A DNA stretch of 6,061 nt from CAYRKQ01 sp964621845 (GTDB taxonomy: Bacteria; Patescibacteriota; Saccharimonadia; Saccharimonadales; UBA7683), in NCBI GenBank assembly GCA_964621845.1, contig CAZUOL010000005.1, positions 1 to 6,061 of the forward strand. Reading direction: 5' to 3'. This document shows positions 1 to 4,738 of this stretch, piece by piece. The notes under the pieces were generated by a model, which was not told where the DNA came from, searched no databases, and saw only the letters and a program-made list of their open reading frames with translations. The stretch's first letter is position 1, and the number at the start of each line of letters is the position of its first letter. A program made the position numbers and the translations under genes.

Positions 1-837
1 CCAGGTGAGCGTTTAGATAAAACGCTCTCAAATATCTTTCCTGAATACTCTCGGGCGAGTGTTGAGAAACTTATTCATACTGGTCAAATTACAGTAAACG
101 GCATGTCTGTAAAGACGAAACATATACTCAAGCCAACCGATGTAGTTACAGCAGATTTTGGCAGCCTGAATCGTTCACCAGAGCCTATCGATCTACCGGT
201 TATTTATGAAGATGAGCATGTCGTAGTCATTAACAAGCCCACTGGCGTTTTAGCTCATGCCAAGGGCACCTTTAGTAGTGAAGGCACTGTTGCGACCTGG
301 CTGAAGCAGCACTGCGATGATGCAAAAAGCGATTTTTGGCACTCAAATCGAGCAGGGATCGTACACAGGCTAGACAGAGCCACCAGCGGCGTGATGATTG
401 TAGCGAAAGATGAAGAAACGCAGCGATTTCTTCAAAAACAGTTTGCCAATCGGAAGGTAAAAAAAATGTATCTTGCCGTTGTTTCAGGGGAGCTACCAGA
501 ATCTGAGGGCGTAATAGATATTCCCATCGAGCGGAACCCCAAAAAGCCCGCCACGTTCAGAGCGGGGGTCAACGGGAAACCAGCTCAAACGGAGTTCAGT
601 GTGCTCAAGACAAACAGTACACTGAGCCTGATTGAGCTAAAGCCAAAAACAGGCCGTACCCACCAACTGAGAGTACACCTCAGCTATTTAAAACACCCGA
701 TTGTAGGCGATACTTTTTACGGTGGCACACCCGCTAACCGATTGATGCTGCACGCACAAGCGCTTGAAATTACGTTGCCAGGGGGATTACGAAAAGTATT
801 TGAGGCACCCCAGCCAGAAGAGTTTGAAAGCCTATGA
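1..837 (+). CDS. RluA-family 23S rRNA pseudouridine synthase (RluC/RluD-like), 5' partial
   Basis: This enzyme isomerises uridine to pseudouridine in large-subunit rRNA. The reading frame is open from base 1, so the true start lies upstream; 278 residues are visible. An S4 RNA-binding domain occupies about residues 4-50, starting with GERLDKTLS. The catalytic domain begins near residue 65 (LPVIYEDEHVVVINKPTGVL). The catalytic aspartate is Asp125 (codon 373-375) in HRLDRATSG, the signature of the RluA family. KTGRTHQLRVHL at 216-227 is the conserved C-terminal motif. The ATG at 103 would cut the S4 domain in half and is not the start. The TGA stop overlaps the holB start as ATGA, which suggests translational coupling. 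Family assignment is firm. Which uridine is modified (RluC-like or RluD-like) cannot be read from this sequence, so no symbol is given. Confidence 0.95.
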   Translation, partial: PGERLDKTLSNIFPEYSRASVEKLIHTGQITVNGMSVKTKHILKPTDVVTADFGSLNRSPEPIDLPVIYEDEHVVVINKPTGVLAHAKGTFSSEGTVATWLKQHCDDAKSDFWHSNRAGIVHRLDRATSGVMIVAKDEETQRFLQKQFANRKVKKMYLAVVSGELPESEGVIDIPIERNPKKPATFRAGVNGKPAQTEFSVLKTNSTLSLIELKPKTGRTHQLRVHLSYLKHPIVGDTFYGGTPANRLMLHAQALEITLPGGLRKVFEAPQPEEFESL

Positions 838-1655
838 TCGCGCCGCCGCTGTTACACGCGCGGACAAAAACACAGCTAGAGTTATATCTGGCTCATCCAA
901 ATCATGCCTTAATTTTAGCTGGACCTGTTGGCGTTGGGAAAAAACACGTGGCACTTTGGCTATCAGATCAGCTCAATATCTACCATCATATAATTGAAAG
1001 GCAAGAAAAACTGAGTGCTATAACTATTGAACAAATAAGAGAACTGTACAATGTAACGAGATCCGGCAGCAAACAAATGATAATCATCTCGGATGCCGAG
1101 CTCATGAACAGCGCCGCTCAAAATGCCTTCTTAAAGCTGCTCGAGGAACCCCCTGCAAATAGTGCCTTTATCTTGACCGTAAACAACGATCATCGCCTGT
1201 TGCCTACTATACGCTCAAGGTCAACAACAATTCAGGTTTTACCCCCCACAATAGATGCCTTTACTGAGTACACTCAAAAAAACGATGCTGATTTTATACG
1301 CTTAGTACGTTCTTCAGGAAACCTCCCAGGGAACGTATTTGCACGTATGCATAACAGCGCGGAGTGGACAGCTTATCAAGCTCAACTTGAGGAGACCAAA
1401 CATTTTTATAGTAGCAATGCGTACGCTCGCCACAAGATGCTCATAAGCCACAATTATGAACGCGGGTGGTCAATGCAGCTTTTACAGTCGCTCGCGCGGA
1501 TCATTGATTCGCTCATAGAGGTAAGAGCTACCGATAGAACAAGTCTTGAACGAATGACTCGCCAGGCCTCATTGGTGCAGATGACGCTTGAGGCAATCGA
1601 GCAGAAGCCAGGCAACCCCAAGATTCATCTCACGAAACTCGCAGAAATGCTATAA
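834..1655 (+). CDS. holB: DNA polymerase III, delta-prime subunit (clamp-loader AAA+ protein)
   Basis: This is a subunit of the clamp loader that opens the sliding clamp and places it on primed DNA. The 273-aa protein has an AAA+ fold: a P-loop GPVGVGKK at residues 30-37, a Walker-B-region strand IIISDAELM at 83-91, the family hallmark NAFLKLLEEPP at 97-107, and an SRC-type arginine-finger motif present as Ser128-Arg129-Ser130. The P-loop lacks the usual Ser/Thr after the lysine (it is Lys37), which fits delta-prime being a non-hydrolysing subunit that activates its ATPase neighbour. There is no cysteine in the whole protein, so the four-cysteine zinc module of E. coli delta-prime and of DnaX is missing. 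A tau/gamma (DnaX) identity is also unlikely from the short length. The start is fixed by the ATGA overlap with the preceding gene. Its C-terminal codons carry the promoter of the next gene. Confidence 0.88.
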   Translation: MIAPPLLHARTKTQLELYLAHPNHALILAGPVGVGKKHVALWLSDQLNIYHHIIERQEKLSAITIEQIRELYNVTRSGSKQMIIISDAELMNSAAQNAFLKLLEEPPANSAFILTVNNDHRLLPTIRSRSTTIQVLPPTIDAFTEYTQKNDADFIRLVRSSGNLPGNVFARMHNSAEWTAYQAQLEETKHFYSSNAYARHKMLISHNYERGWSMQLLQSLARIIDSLIEVRATDRTSLERMTRQASLVQMTLEAIEQKPGNPKIHLTKLAEML

Positions 1656-1656
1656 T
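1648..1656 (+). promoter_or_regulatory. Extended -10 promoter of the TPR gene, predicted leaderless start
   Basis: The sequence TGCTATAAT is a perfect extended -10 element (TGn plus consensus TATAAT, hexamer 1651-1656). It overlaps the holB stop codon (1653-1655). No good -35 is seen at the usual distance, which extended -10 promoters can do without. The seventh base after the hexamer is the A of the ATG at 1663, so the transcript is predicted to begin at the start codon. There is no Shine-Dalgarno sequence before that ATG. The element is read directly; promoter activity is inferred. Confidence 0.6.
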
Positions 1657-1662
1657 GCAGCT

Positions 1663-2322
1663 ATGATTATTGCTTTACTATTGCTCCTAGGCCTTGGCAT
1701 ATGGACCATCTACACTTCAAGTACGAGCGAGGAGCAGGCAGAAACACTGGTAACAAATCGTGTTGGCGATCGCTTGCAACGATTATGGGACGATGCTTTT
1801 AAATCGTTGAAAGAAAATAAGTTTCTCCGAGCTGAAAGGGCACTTCTGACGATCTTAAAGTTTGATGAACGCAACGCCGGCGCATATAACCGCCTCGGTA
1901 TCCTGTATGCCAAACAACGTTCGTTTGATCACGCTATTGAGTGTTTTGAGATTGCACAAAGCCTCGAGCCAAACCCATCTACACTTCATAACCTTGGGTT
2001 GGTATACATGGAAACGGGTGAGTATCAAAAGTCAGCACACACCTTCGAAGAGGCCATGAAAGACGAAAATGAGGTGCCAACTCGCTACATTGCTTATGCA
2101 AAAGTACAAGAAAAACTCGGGAATGAACGTAAAATGGTAGAAGCACTTGAAAAAGCAGCTCATCTGTTACCAAATCGGCAAACATACACCCTTGTTGCAG
2201 AAGCCTACCGCAAGGTTGGTCGTGATGAAGATGCGAAAAAGATAGAAAATGCAATGAAACGAGCAACAGCTAAGCTCAAAAAAGCACCCCGTATAAAGCA
2301 ACCACGAAAAGTGGTCATGTAA
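1663..2322 (+). CDS. Membrane-anchored tetratricopeptide-repeat (TPR) protein
   Basis: This is a 219-aa protein with one N-terminal membrane helix (residues 1-18, IIALLLLLGLGIW), then a charged linker and four TPR-like helix pairs. The repeats run at about 73-106 (YNRLGILYAKQRSFDHAI), 107-138 (LHNLGLVYMETGEYQKSA), 140-173 and 175-205. The tail is Lys/Arg-rich. TPRs bind other proteins, so this is probably a scaffold for an envelope complex with its repeats in the cytoplasm or periplasm; topology is not certain and no partner is indicated. I chose ATG 1663 over the upstream in-frame ATG at 1588. The 25 extra residues would be polar, read out of frame through holB, and would bury the membrane helix. 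The extended -10 box also points to 1663. The gene ends directly in a terminator. Confidence 0.85.
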   Translation: MIIALLLLLGLGIWTIYTSSTSEEQAETLVTNRVGDRLQRLWDDAFKSLKENKFLRAERALLTILKFDERNAGAYNRLGILYAKQRSFDHAIECFEIAQSLEPNPSTLHNLGLVYMETGEYQKSAHTFEEAMKDENEVPTRYIAYAKVQEKLGNERKMVEALEKAAHLLPNRQTYTLVAEAYRKVGRDEDAKKIENAMKRATAKLKKAPRIKQPRKVVM

Positions 2323-2349
2323 AAAAGATGCATAACGGCATCTTTTTTT
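2321..2349. terminator. Bidirectional intrinsic terminator between the TPR gene and tRNA-Tyr
   Basis: GATGC (2327-2331) pairs with GCATC (2338-2342) around a six-base loop. The stem is flanked by an A run on the left (2321-2326) and a T run on the right (2343-2349). Read on the + strand it ends the TPR transcript; read on the - strand it ends the tRNA pair. The A run includes the last two bases of the TPR stop codon, and the T run includes the complement of the final A of the tRNA-Tyr CCA end, so no base is spare between the two genes. Confidence 0.85.
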
Positions 2350-2434
2350 GGTGCTGGGAGTAGGATTCGAACCTACGAAGGCATAAGCCAGCAGATTTAC
2401 AGTCTGCCGTGTTTGACCGCTTCACTATCCCAGC
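2349..2434 (-). tRNA. tRNA-Tyr (anticodon GTA)
   Basis: This is a class II tRNA on the - strand that decodes UAU and UAC. The acceptor stem is GCTGGGA (2434-2428) paired with TCCCAGC, followed by discriminator A (2352) and an encoded CCA (2351-2349). The anticodon stem is GCAGA/TCTGC with loop CTGTAAA, which puts GTA opposite 2398-2400. A long variable arm (GGC-TTAT-GCC) and a T arm GTAGG-TTCGAAT-CCTAC are both present, as expected for bacterial tRNA-Tyr. It lies 13 nt downstream of tRNA-Thr and is probably processed from the same transcript. Confidence 0.96.
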
Positions 2435-2447
2435 TTGTTAATACGTG

Positions 2448-2524
2448 TGGAGCCGCCTGTCGGGATCGAACCGACGACCTACGGTTTACAAAACCGTCGC
2501 TCTGACCAGCTGAGCTAAGGCGGC
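2448..2524 (-). tRNA. tRNA-Thr (anticodon TGT)
   Basis: This - strand tRNA reads ACA and probably other ACN codons. The acceptor stem is GCCGCCT/AGGCGGC, with discriminator T (complement of 2451) and encoded CCA (2450-2448). The anticodon stem is ACGGT/ACCGT with loop TTTGTAA, giving TGT opposite 2488-2490. The T arm is GTCGG-TTCGATC-CCGAC. It is the first gene of a Thr-Tyr pair and has its own promoter just upstream. Confidence 0.96.
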
Positions 2525-2541
2525 GTTAATTGAACTGTTAC

Positions 2542-2570
2542 ATCATACTAAAGTACAGGATTCTTTACAA
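2542..2570 (-). promoter_or_regulatory. Promoter of the tRNA-Thr/tRNA-Tyr pair
   Basis: On the - strand, TTGTAA (2570-2565) and TATGAT (2547-2542) are separated by exactly 17 nt. They match the sigma-70-type consensus at 4/6 and 5/6 positions. The predicted start is near 2535, about 11 nt before the tRNA. Activity is inferred from match and spacing. Confidence 0.65.
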
Positions 2571-2575
2571 CAGGT

Positions 2576-2605
2576 TTGGCGAATTCAACAGGTTTATCCT
2601 ATACT
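2576..2605 (+). promoter_or_regulatory. Probable promoter of the 134-aa hypothetical gene
   Basis: TTGGCG (2576-2581, 4/6) and TATACT (2600-2605, 5/6) are 18 nt apart. The predicted start is near 2612, leaving a leader of about 80 nt before the ATG at 2691. The -35 box lies only 5 nt from the -35 box of the divergent tRNA promoter, so the two could compete for polymerase. Confidence 0.45.
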
Positions 2606-2627
2606 AAAACCTAAGTGGCGGAACTAA

Positions 2628-2657
2628 ATGAAAATTGCGCTGTGGTGGGCACAGTAA
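2628..2657 (+). CDS. Possible 9-residue leader peptide with two adjacent Trp codons
   Basis: An ATG-to-TAA frame encodes MKIALWWAQ inside the predicted leader of the next gene. A purine-rich GGCGGA (2617-2622) lies 5 nt before the ATG and could act as a ribosome binding site. A small hairpin, CTGTG (2640-2644) with CACAG (2650-2654), covers the two TGG codons. No terminator follows and the downstream gene is not a recognised tryptophan gene. A leader-peptide role is a guess, and a chance reading frame is at least as likely. Confidence 0.18.
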   Translation: MKIALWWAQ

Positions 2658-2690
2658 TATGTTCGATGGCGCATCTAAGGATTTAACACT

Positions 2691-3095
2691 ATGTCAGAAA
2701 TAGGAATTCCAGCAATAACGTTCCCTAAAATGTATATAGTGGCGTTCGAAGGGTACTTAGCGGTATCAACAGTAGCACCAAACGATGAAATTGGACGTCT
2801 TAACGCGGAGTACTGGCTCGAAGAAAACGGCAAACAGTTTGGGGTTGACCCCAGTCAGCTATTTCTTCCCACTGCAATCAAGGCTCGCGAGATACACTCA
2901 AGCAATACTACAGCAGTACTCATACAAGGAGGTCGAGCCGCAACACAGCTTGCTGAAGTGTACGAGCGCGTCCCTCAGCAAAGAGTACACGTGAGTGTAT
3001 CTAGAAGGTTCATGCCATTAAATCAAGAACATCATCAGCAACTGGGTATTCCATTTCAAAAGACACCAGTTGTTGACACACCTCCTAACTGTTAA
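2691..3095 (+). CDS. Hypothetical protein, 134 aa, unrecognised
   Basis: I do not recognise this protein. It is 134 residues long, looks soluble, and has no signal peptide or membrane helix. The first half alternates hydrophobic and polar stretches (FPKMYIVAFEGYLAVSTV, residues 11-28) in a way that suggests beta strands, followed by likely helices around 33-50 and a strand TTAVLIQGG near 73-81. The only cysteine is the last residue, after VDTPPNC. The start at 2691 is supported by AAGGA at 2677-2681 (9 nt spacing) and by an in-frame stop just upstream (2676-2678). The codon pattern and an RBS make it a likely real gene. It stands alone between divergent tRNAs and a tRNA-Thr, and its last codons carry the -35 box of that tRNA. 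No function can be assigned. Confidence 0.7.
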   Translation: MSEIGIPAITFPKMYIVAFEGYLAVSTVAPNDEIGRLNAEYWLEENGKQFGVDPSQLFLPTAIKAREIHSSNTTAVLIQGGRAATQLAEVYERVPQQRVHVSVSRRFMPLNQEHHQQLGIPFQKTPVVDTPPNC

Positions 3096-3103
3096 ACTAT
3101 AGA
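3073..3103 (+). promoter_or_regulatory. Candidate promoter of tRNA-Thr(GGT)
   Basis: A perfect -35 hexamer TTGACA (3073-3078) lies inside the end of the preceding gene. The best -10 is TATAGA (3098-3103) at a long spacing of 19 nt, with the predicted start at about 3110, the first base of the tRNA. No terminator separates the hypothetical gene from the tRNA, so read-through is an alternative source of the transcript. Confidence 0.4.
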
Positions 3104-3109
3104 CTGTAT

Positions 3110-3184
<75 letters not shown>

Positions 3185-3198
3185 TTTTGTAATTTATT

Positions 3199-3501
3199 AT
3201 GCGCTTATACATCCAAGGTCAAACAAAACCTGATTTCACACCAGAAATAGCACCCGCCCTCGCAGGTGACGTTTTTATTTCAGGGGTGAGTACAGCAACA
3301 GGCCTGATAGCCTCGTGGGCCATTATTCGATATGGCCTCGATATACCACAAACAATTAAAAATGCGTCTGAATATCTGCCTACAGCAGGTCTGATGATAG
3401 GCAGCTTAAGCATCCCTGCCGCAGCATCAGTGAGTTGGCTCGGTGGGAAGATCGAAGAAAGAGCACACTCCAGTAACCTGCATATTCAAGATAGGTGTTG
3501 A
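3199..3501 (+). CDS. Putative small membrane protein, 100 aa, unrecognised
   Basis: I do not recognise this protein. It has a polar N-terminus, two likely membrane helices at about residues 24-43 (VFISGVSTATGLIASWAII) and 61-83 (TAGLMIGSLSIPAAASVSWL), a short loop between them, and a charged tail (KIEERAHSS) ending in cysteine. The pattern suggests a helical hairpin with both ends on the same side. The ATG lies only 14 nt after the CCA end of tRNA-Thr. No Shine-Dalgarno sequence and no separate promoter are visible, so it would be translated from the tRNA read-through transcript or not at all. Its stop codon (3499-3501) sits within the -35 box of rpmG. The coherent membrane pattern favours a real gene, but the missing translation signal keeps confidence moderate. 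Confidence 0.5.
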   Translation: MRLYIQGQTKPDFTPEIAPALAGDVFISGVSTATGLIASWAIIRYGLDIPQTIKNASEYLPTAGLMIGSLSIPAAASVSWLGGKIEERAHSSNLHIQDRC

Positions 3502-3526
3502 ATAAGCCAAACATATCTGTTACAAT
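3498..3526 (+). promoter_or_regulatory. Promoter of rpmG, extended -10, predicted leaderless start
   Basis: TTGAAT (3498-3503, 4/6) and TACAAT (3521-3526, 5/6) are 17 nt apart, and TG at 3518-3519 makes an extended -10. Only 8 nt lie between the hexamer and the ATG at 3535, so transcription should begin at or 1-2 nt before the start codon. The -35 overlaps the stop of the preceding gene. No ribosome binding site could fit in such a transcript. Confidence 0.65.
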
Positions 3527-3534
3527 AATCTCCT

Positions 3535-3741
3535 ATGGCAAAGAAGAATACAAAACGAGTGCTTGTTGGCTTAGTTGGTGAAGAAAGCGGTGATCGCCTG
3601 TATTACACACGCAAAAACACCATGAATACTCCTGACAAACTGAGCCTGAAAAAGTACAACCCTCGACTACGCAAAGTAGAAACCTTTACTGAAACCAAAA
3701 AGAACCTTGGTAGAAACGAAGTAAAGCCTCGCAAACACTAG
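3535..3741 (+). CDS. rpmG: Large ribosomal subunit protein bL33
   Basis: This protein is part of the 50S subunit, near the E site. The family core is clear: YYTRKNTMNTPDKLSL at residues 23-38 followed by KKYNPRLRK at 39-47. bL33 exists in zinc-binding (four Cys) and zinc-free forms; this copy has no cysteine at all and is therefore the zinc-free form. It is 68 residues long against roughly 50-55 for typical bL33. The excess is a basic, polar C-terminal tail (about 48-68, ending KPRKH). It has its own extended -10 promoter with a predicted leaderless start and is closed by a terminator, so it is a single-gene unit. Identification is confident from the core; whether the tail has a role is unknown. 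Confidence 0.9.
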   Translation: MAKKNTKRVLVGLVGEESGDRLYYTRKNTMNTPDKLSLKKYNPRLRKVETFTETKKNLGRNEVKPRKH

Positions 3742-3769
3742 AGCATTCGTTGTCTAAACCGAGCATAGC

Positions 3770-3793
3770 AACAGCGCGCATTGCGCTGTTTTT
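3770..3793 (+). terminator. Intrinsic terminator of rpmG
   Basis: AACAGCGC (3770-3777) pairs with GCGCTGTT (3783-3790) as a perfect 8-bp stem with a five-base loop, followed by TTT (3791-3793). It lies 28 nt after the rpmG stop and before the strong promoter of the next gene. Confidence 0.8.
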
Positions 3794-3821
3794 CATAGCA
3801 TAAACTTTTTTCACAAAGTAC

Positions 3822-3850
3822 TTGACAACTTTGCATGCTTGTGCTAATAT
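3822..3850 (+). promoter_or_regulatory. Strong promoter of the secreted VPSTG-type protein
   Basis: A perfect -35 TTGACA (3822-3827) is followed after 17 nt by TAATAT (3845-3850), with TG at 3842-3843 making an extended -10. The predicted start is near 3857, giving a leader of about 42 nt. That leader holds a small hairpin, CGGG (3862-3865) with CCCG (3872-3875), and the Shine-Dalgarno sequence AAGGAG (3886-3891), 7 nt before the ATG. It is the best promoter and ribosome binding site in the window, which suggests high expression. Confidence 0.8.
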
Positions 3851-3898
3851 GAGTGAGTAATCGGGTGGGAGCCCGGTGTAAGGATAAGGAGTAATAAG

Positions 3899-4612
3899 AT
3901 GAAGAAAGTACAAGCAATCGTAGCAAGCGCTATTGTTTCAGTTGCATCATTTGCCGCTGTTGCAATGCCTGCGCATGCTGCAATCACAAAAGATACCAAC
4001 ACAGATGCATGTTATATAAAGGCCCAAACGCCTATCACTGACATCAAAGATACGAACAAGAACTTTACATACAACGCCGACGGAACTGTTACTGCACACT
4101 TTGTAGTAGGTGGTACCGACGCAAATTGTAAAAAAGACGCTTCACTTGCAGTATGGAAGGCCCCTACAGGCAAGCAGTATCCACTTACAGATCAGGTATT
4201 TTATAGCTCTGCTACTAAAACAAGCCTGAGCAAGGGTAGCTACACGCTCACCGCAAAACTACCATGTAACTTCTGGCAGATTGATCTCGTAGAAGGTGCT
4301 GATCCTAAGGGTATCGACGTAACCGCAAACTATGGTGAACTTTTCAGCTCAAACAAGGCACATATGCTCGACACCAACTTTGGCCAGAACGTATGTACTG
4401 AAACTGTTGTTGAAAAACCAGTCGAAGTAACGAAAACTGTAACCAAAAACGTGCCTGTTACCGTTACAAAAACAGTAACAGCTGCAGCTCCTGTAAGCTC
4501 AGTACCATCAACAGGTGCAGATGCAGGTTCAGTACTTATGGGTACTATGGGTCTAAGCACCAGCACTGGTCTTGCCTATAACCTTATCCGTAAGCGTAAA
4601 CTGCTCCAATAG
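3899..4612 (+). CDS. Secreted cell-surface protein with VPSTG (LPxTG-like) sorting signal
   Basis: This 237-aa protein has the layout of a wall-attached surface protein. Residues 1-27 are a signal peptide (KK, hydrophobic core, AHA before the cut at 27/28). Residues 28-169 form a globular domain with four cysteines (38, 77, 123, 166), enough for two disulfides, and a strand-rich pattern that may be Ig-like. Residues 170-201 are a low-complexity stalk with VTKTVT motifs. VPSTG at 202-206, a hydrophobic segment at about 210-230 and the tail RKRKLLQ complete a sorting signal in which the first Leu of LPxTG is replaced by Val. A sortase would cut between Thr205 and Gly206 if the variant is accepted; otherwise the tail serves as a membrane anchor. 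No sortase gene is in the window. The start is fixed by AAGGAG. Biological role and ligand are unknown. Confidence 0.88.
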   Translation: MKKVQAIVASAIVSVASFAAVAMPAHAAITKDTNTDACYIKAQTPITDIKDTNKNFTYNADGTVTAHFVVGGTDANCKKDASLAVWKAPTGKQYPLTDQVFYSSATKTSLSKGSYTLTAKLPCNFWQIDLVEGADPKGIDVTANYGELFSSNKAHMLDTNFGQNVCTETVVEKPVEVTKTVTKNVPVTVTKTVTAAAPVSSVPSTGADAGSVLMGTMGLSTSTGLAYNLIRKRKLLQ

Positions 4613-4633
4613 CACCTCTAGCGTACAGACCAC

Positions 4634-4666
4634 AAGATAGCTCCTGCAAAAGGAGCTATCTTTTTT
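4634..4666 (+). terminator. Strong intrinsic terminator of the secreted protein gene
   Basis: AAGATAGCTCCT (4634-4645) and AGGAGCTATCTT (4651-4662) form a perfect 12-bp stem around the loop GCAAA, running into a T tract (4661-4666). It lies 21 nt after the stop codon and isolates this gene from the next one. Confidence 0.93.
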
Positions 4667-4679
4667 GTACGTAAACGAT

Positions 4680-4708
4680 TAGACATAAGCACCTTTTACT
4701 GTTATGAT
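4680..4708 (+). promoter_or_regulatory. Promoter of the DUF4214/DUF3472-like gene
   Basis: TAGACA (4680-4685, 5/6) and TATGAT (4703-4708, 5/6) are 17 nt apart, and TG at 4700-4701 makes an extended -10. The predicted start is near 4715. The ribosome binding site AGGAG (4729-4733) is 5 nt before the ATG at 4739. Confidence 0.75.
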
Positions 4709-4738
4709 TCAAACCAACAAAGCGTAGCAGGAGCACAC

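Noticed and set aside
103..105. ATG as the start of the pseudouridine synthase
   Set aside because: The same frame is open back to base 1 and encodes the first half of the S4 domain (GERLDKTLS onward), so the true start is upstream of the window.
764..997. 77-aa + strand reading frame across the rluA/holB junction
   Set aside because: It overlaps two well-supported genes in another frame and shows no protein features.
1588..1662. Upstream in-frame ATG for the TPR protein
   Set aside because: It would add 25 polar residues read through holB in another frame, ahead of a membrane helix that fits directly after ATG 1663.
1979..2266. 95-aa - strand reading frame within the TPR gene
   Set aside because: It is antisense to TPR codons, with no RBS and a His/Phe/Leu-rich composition typical of a shadow frame.
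3858..3898. Riboswitch in the leader of the secreted protein gene
   Set aside because: The leader is only about 42 nt with a 4-bp hairpin and matches no riboswitch class that I know.
3686..3926. Two - strand frames over the rpmG end and the intergenic region
   Set aside because: They run through a terminator and a strong + strand promoter and lack start signals.
4420..4490. Val-Thr-Lys repeat in DNA as a tandem repeat or recombination site
   Set aside because: The similarity is at protein level (VTKTVT); codons differ between units, so it is a stalk and not a DNA repeat.
4330..4566. 78-aa - strand frame within the secreted protein gene
   Set aside because: Its Val/Thr-rich sequence is the antisense of the VTKTVT stalk codons and has no RBS.
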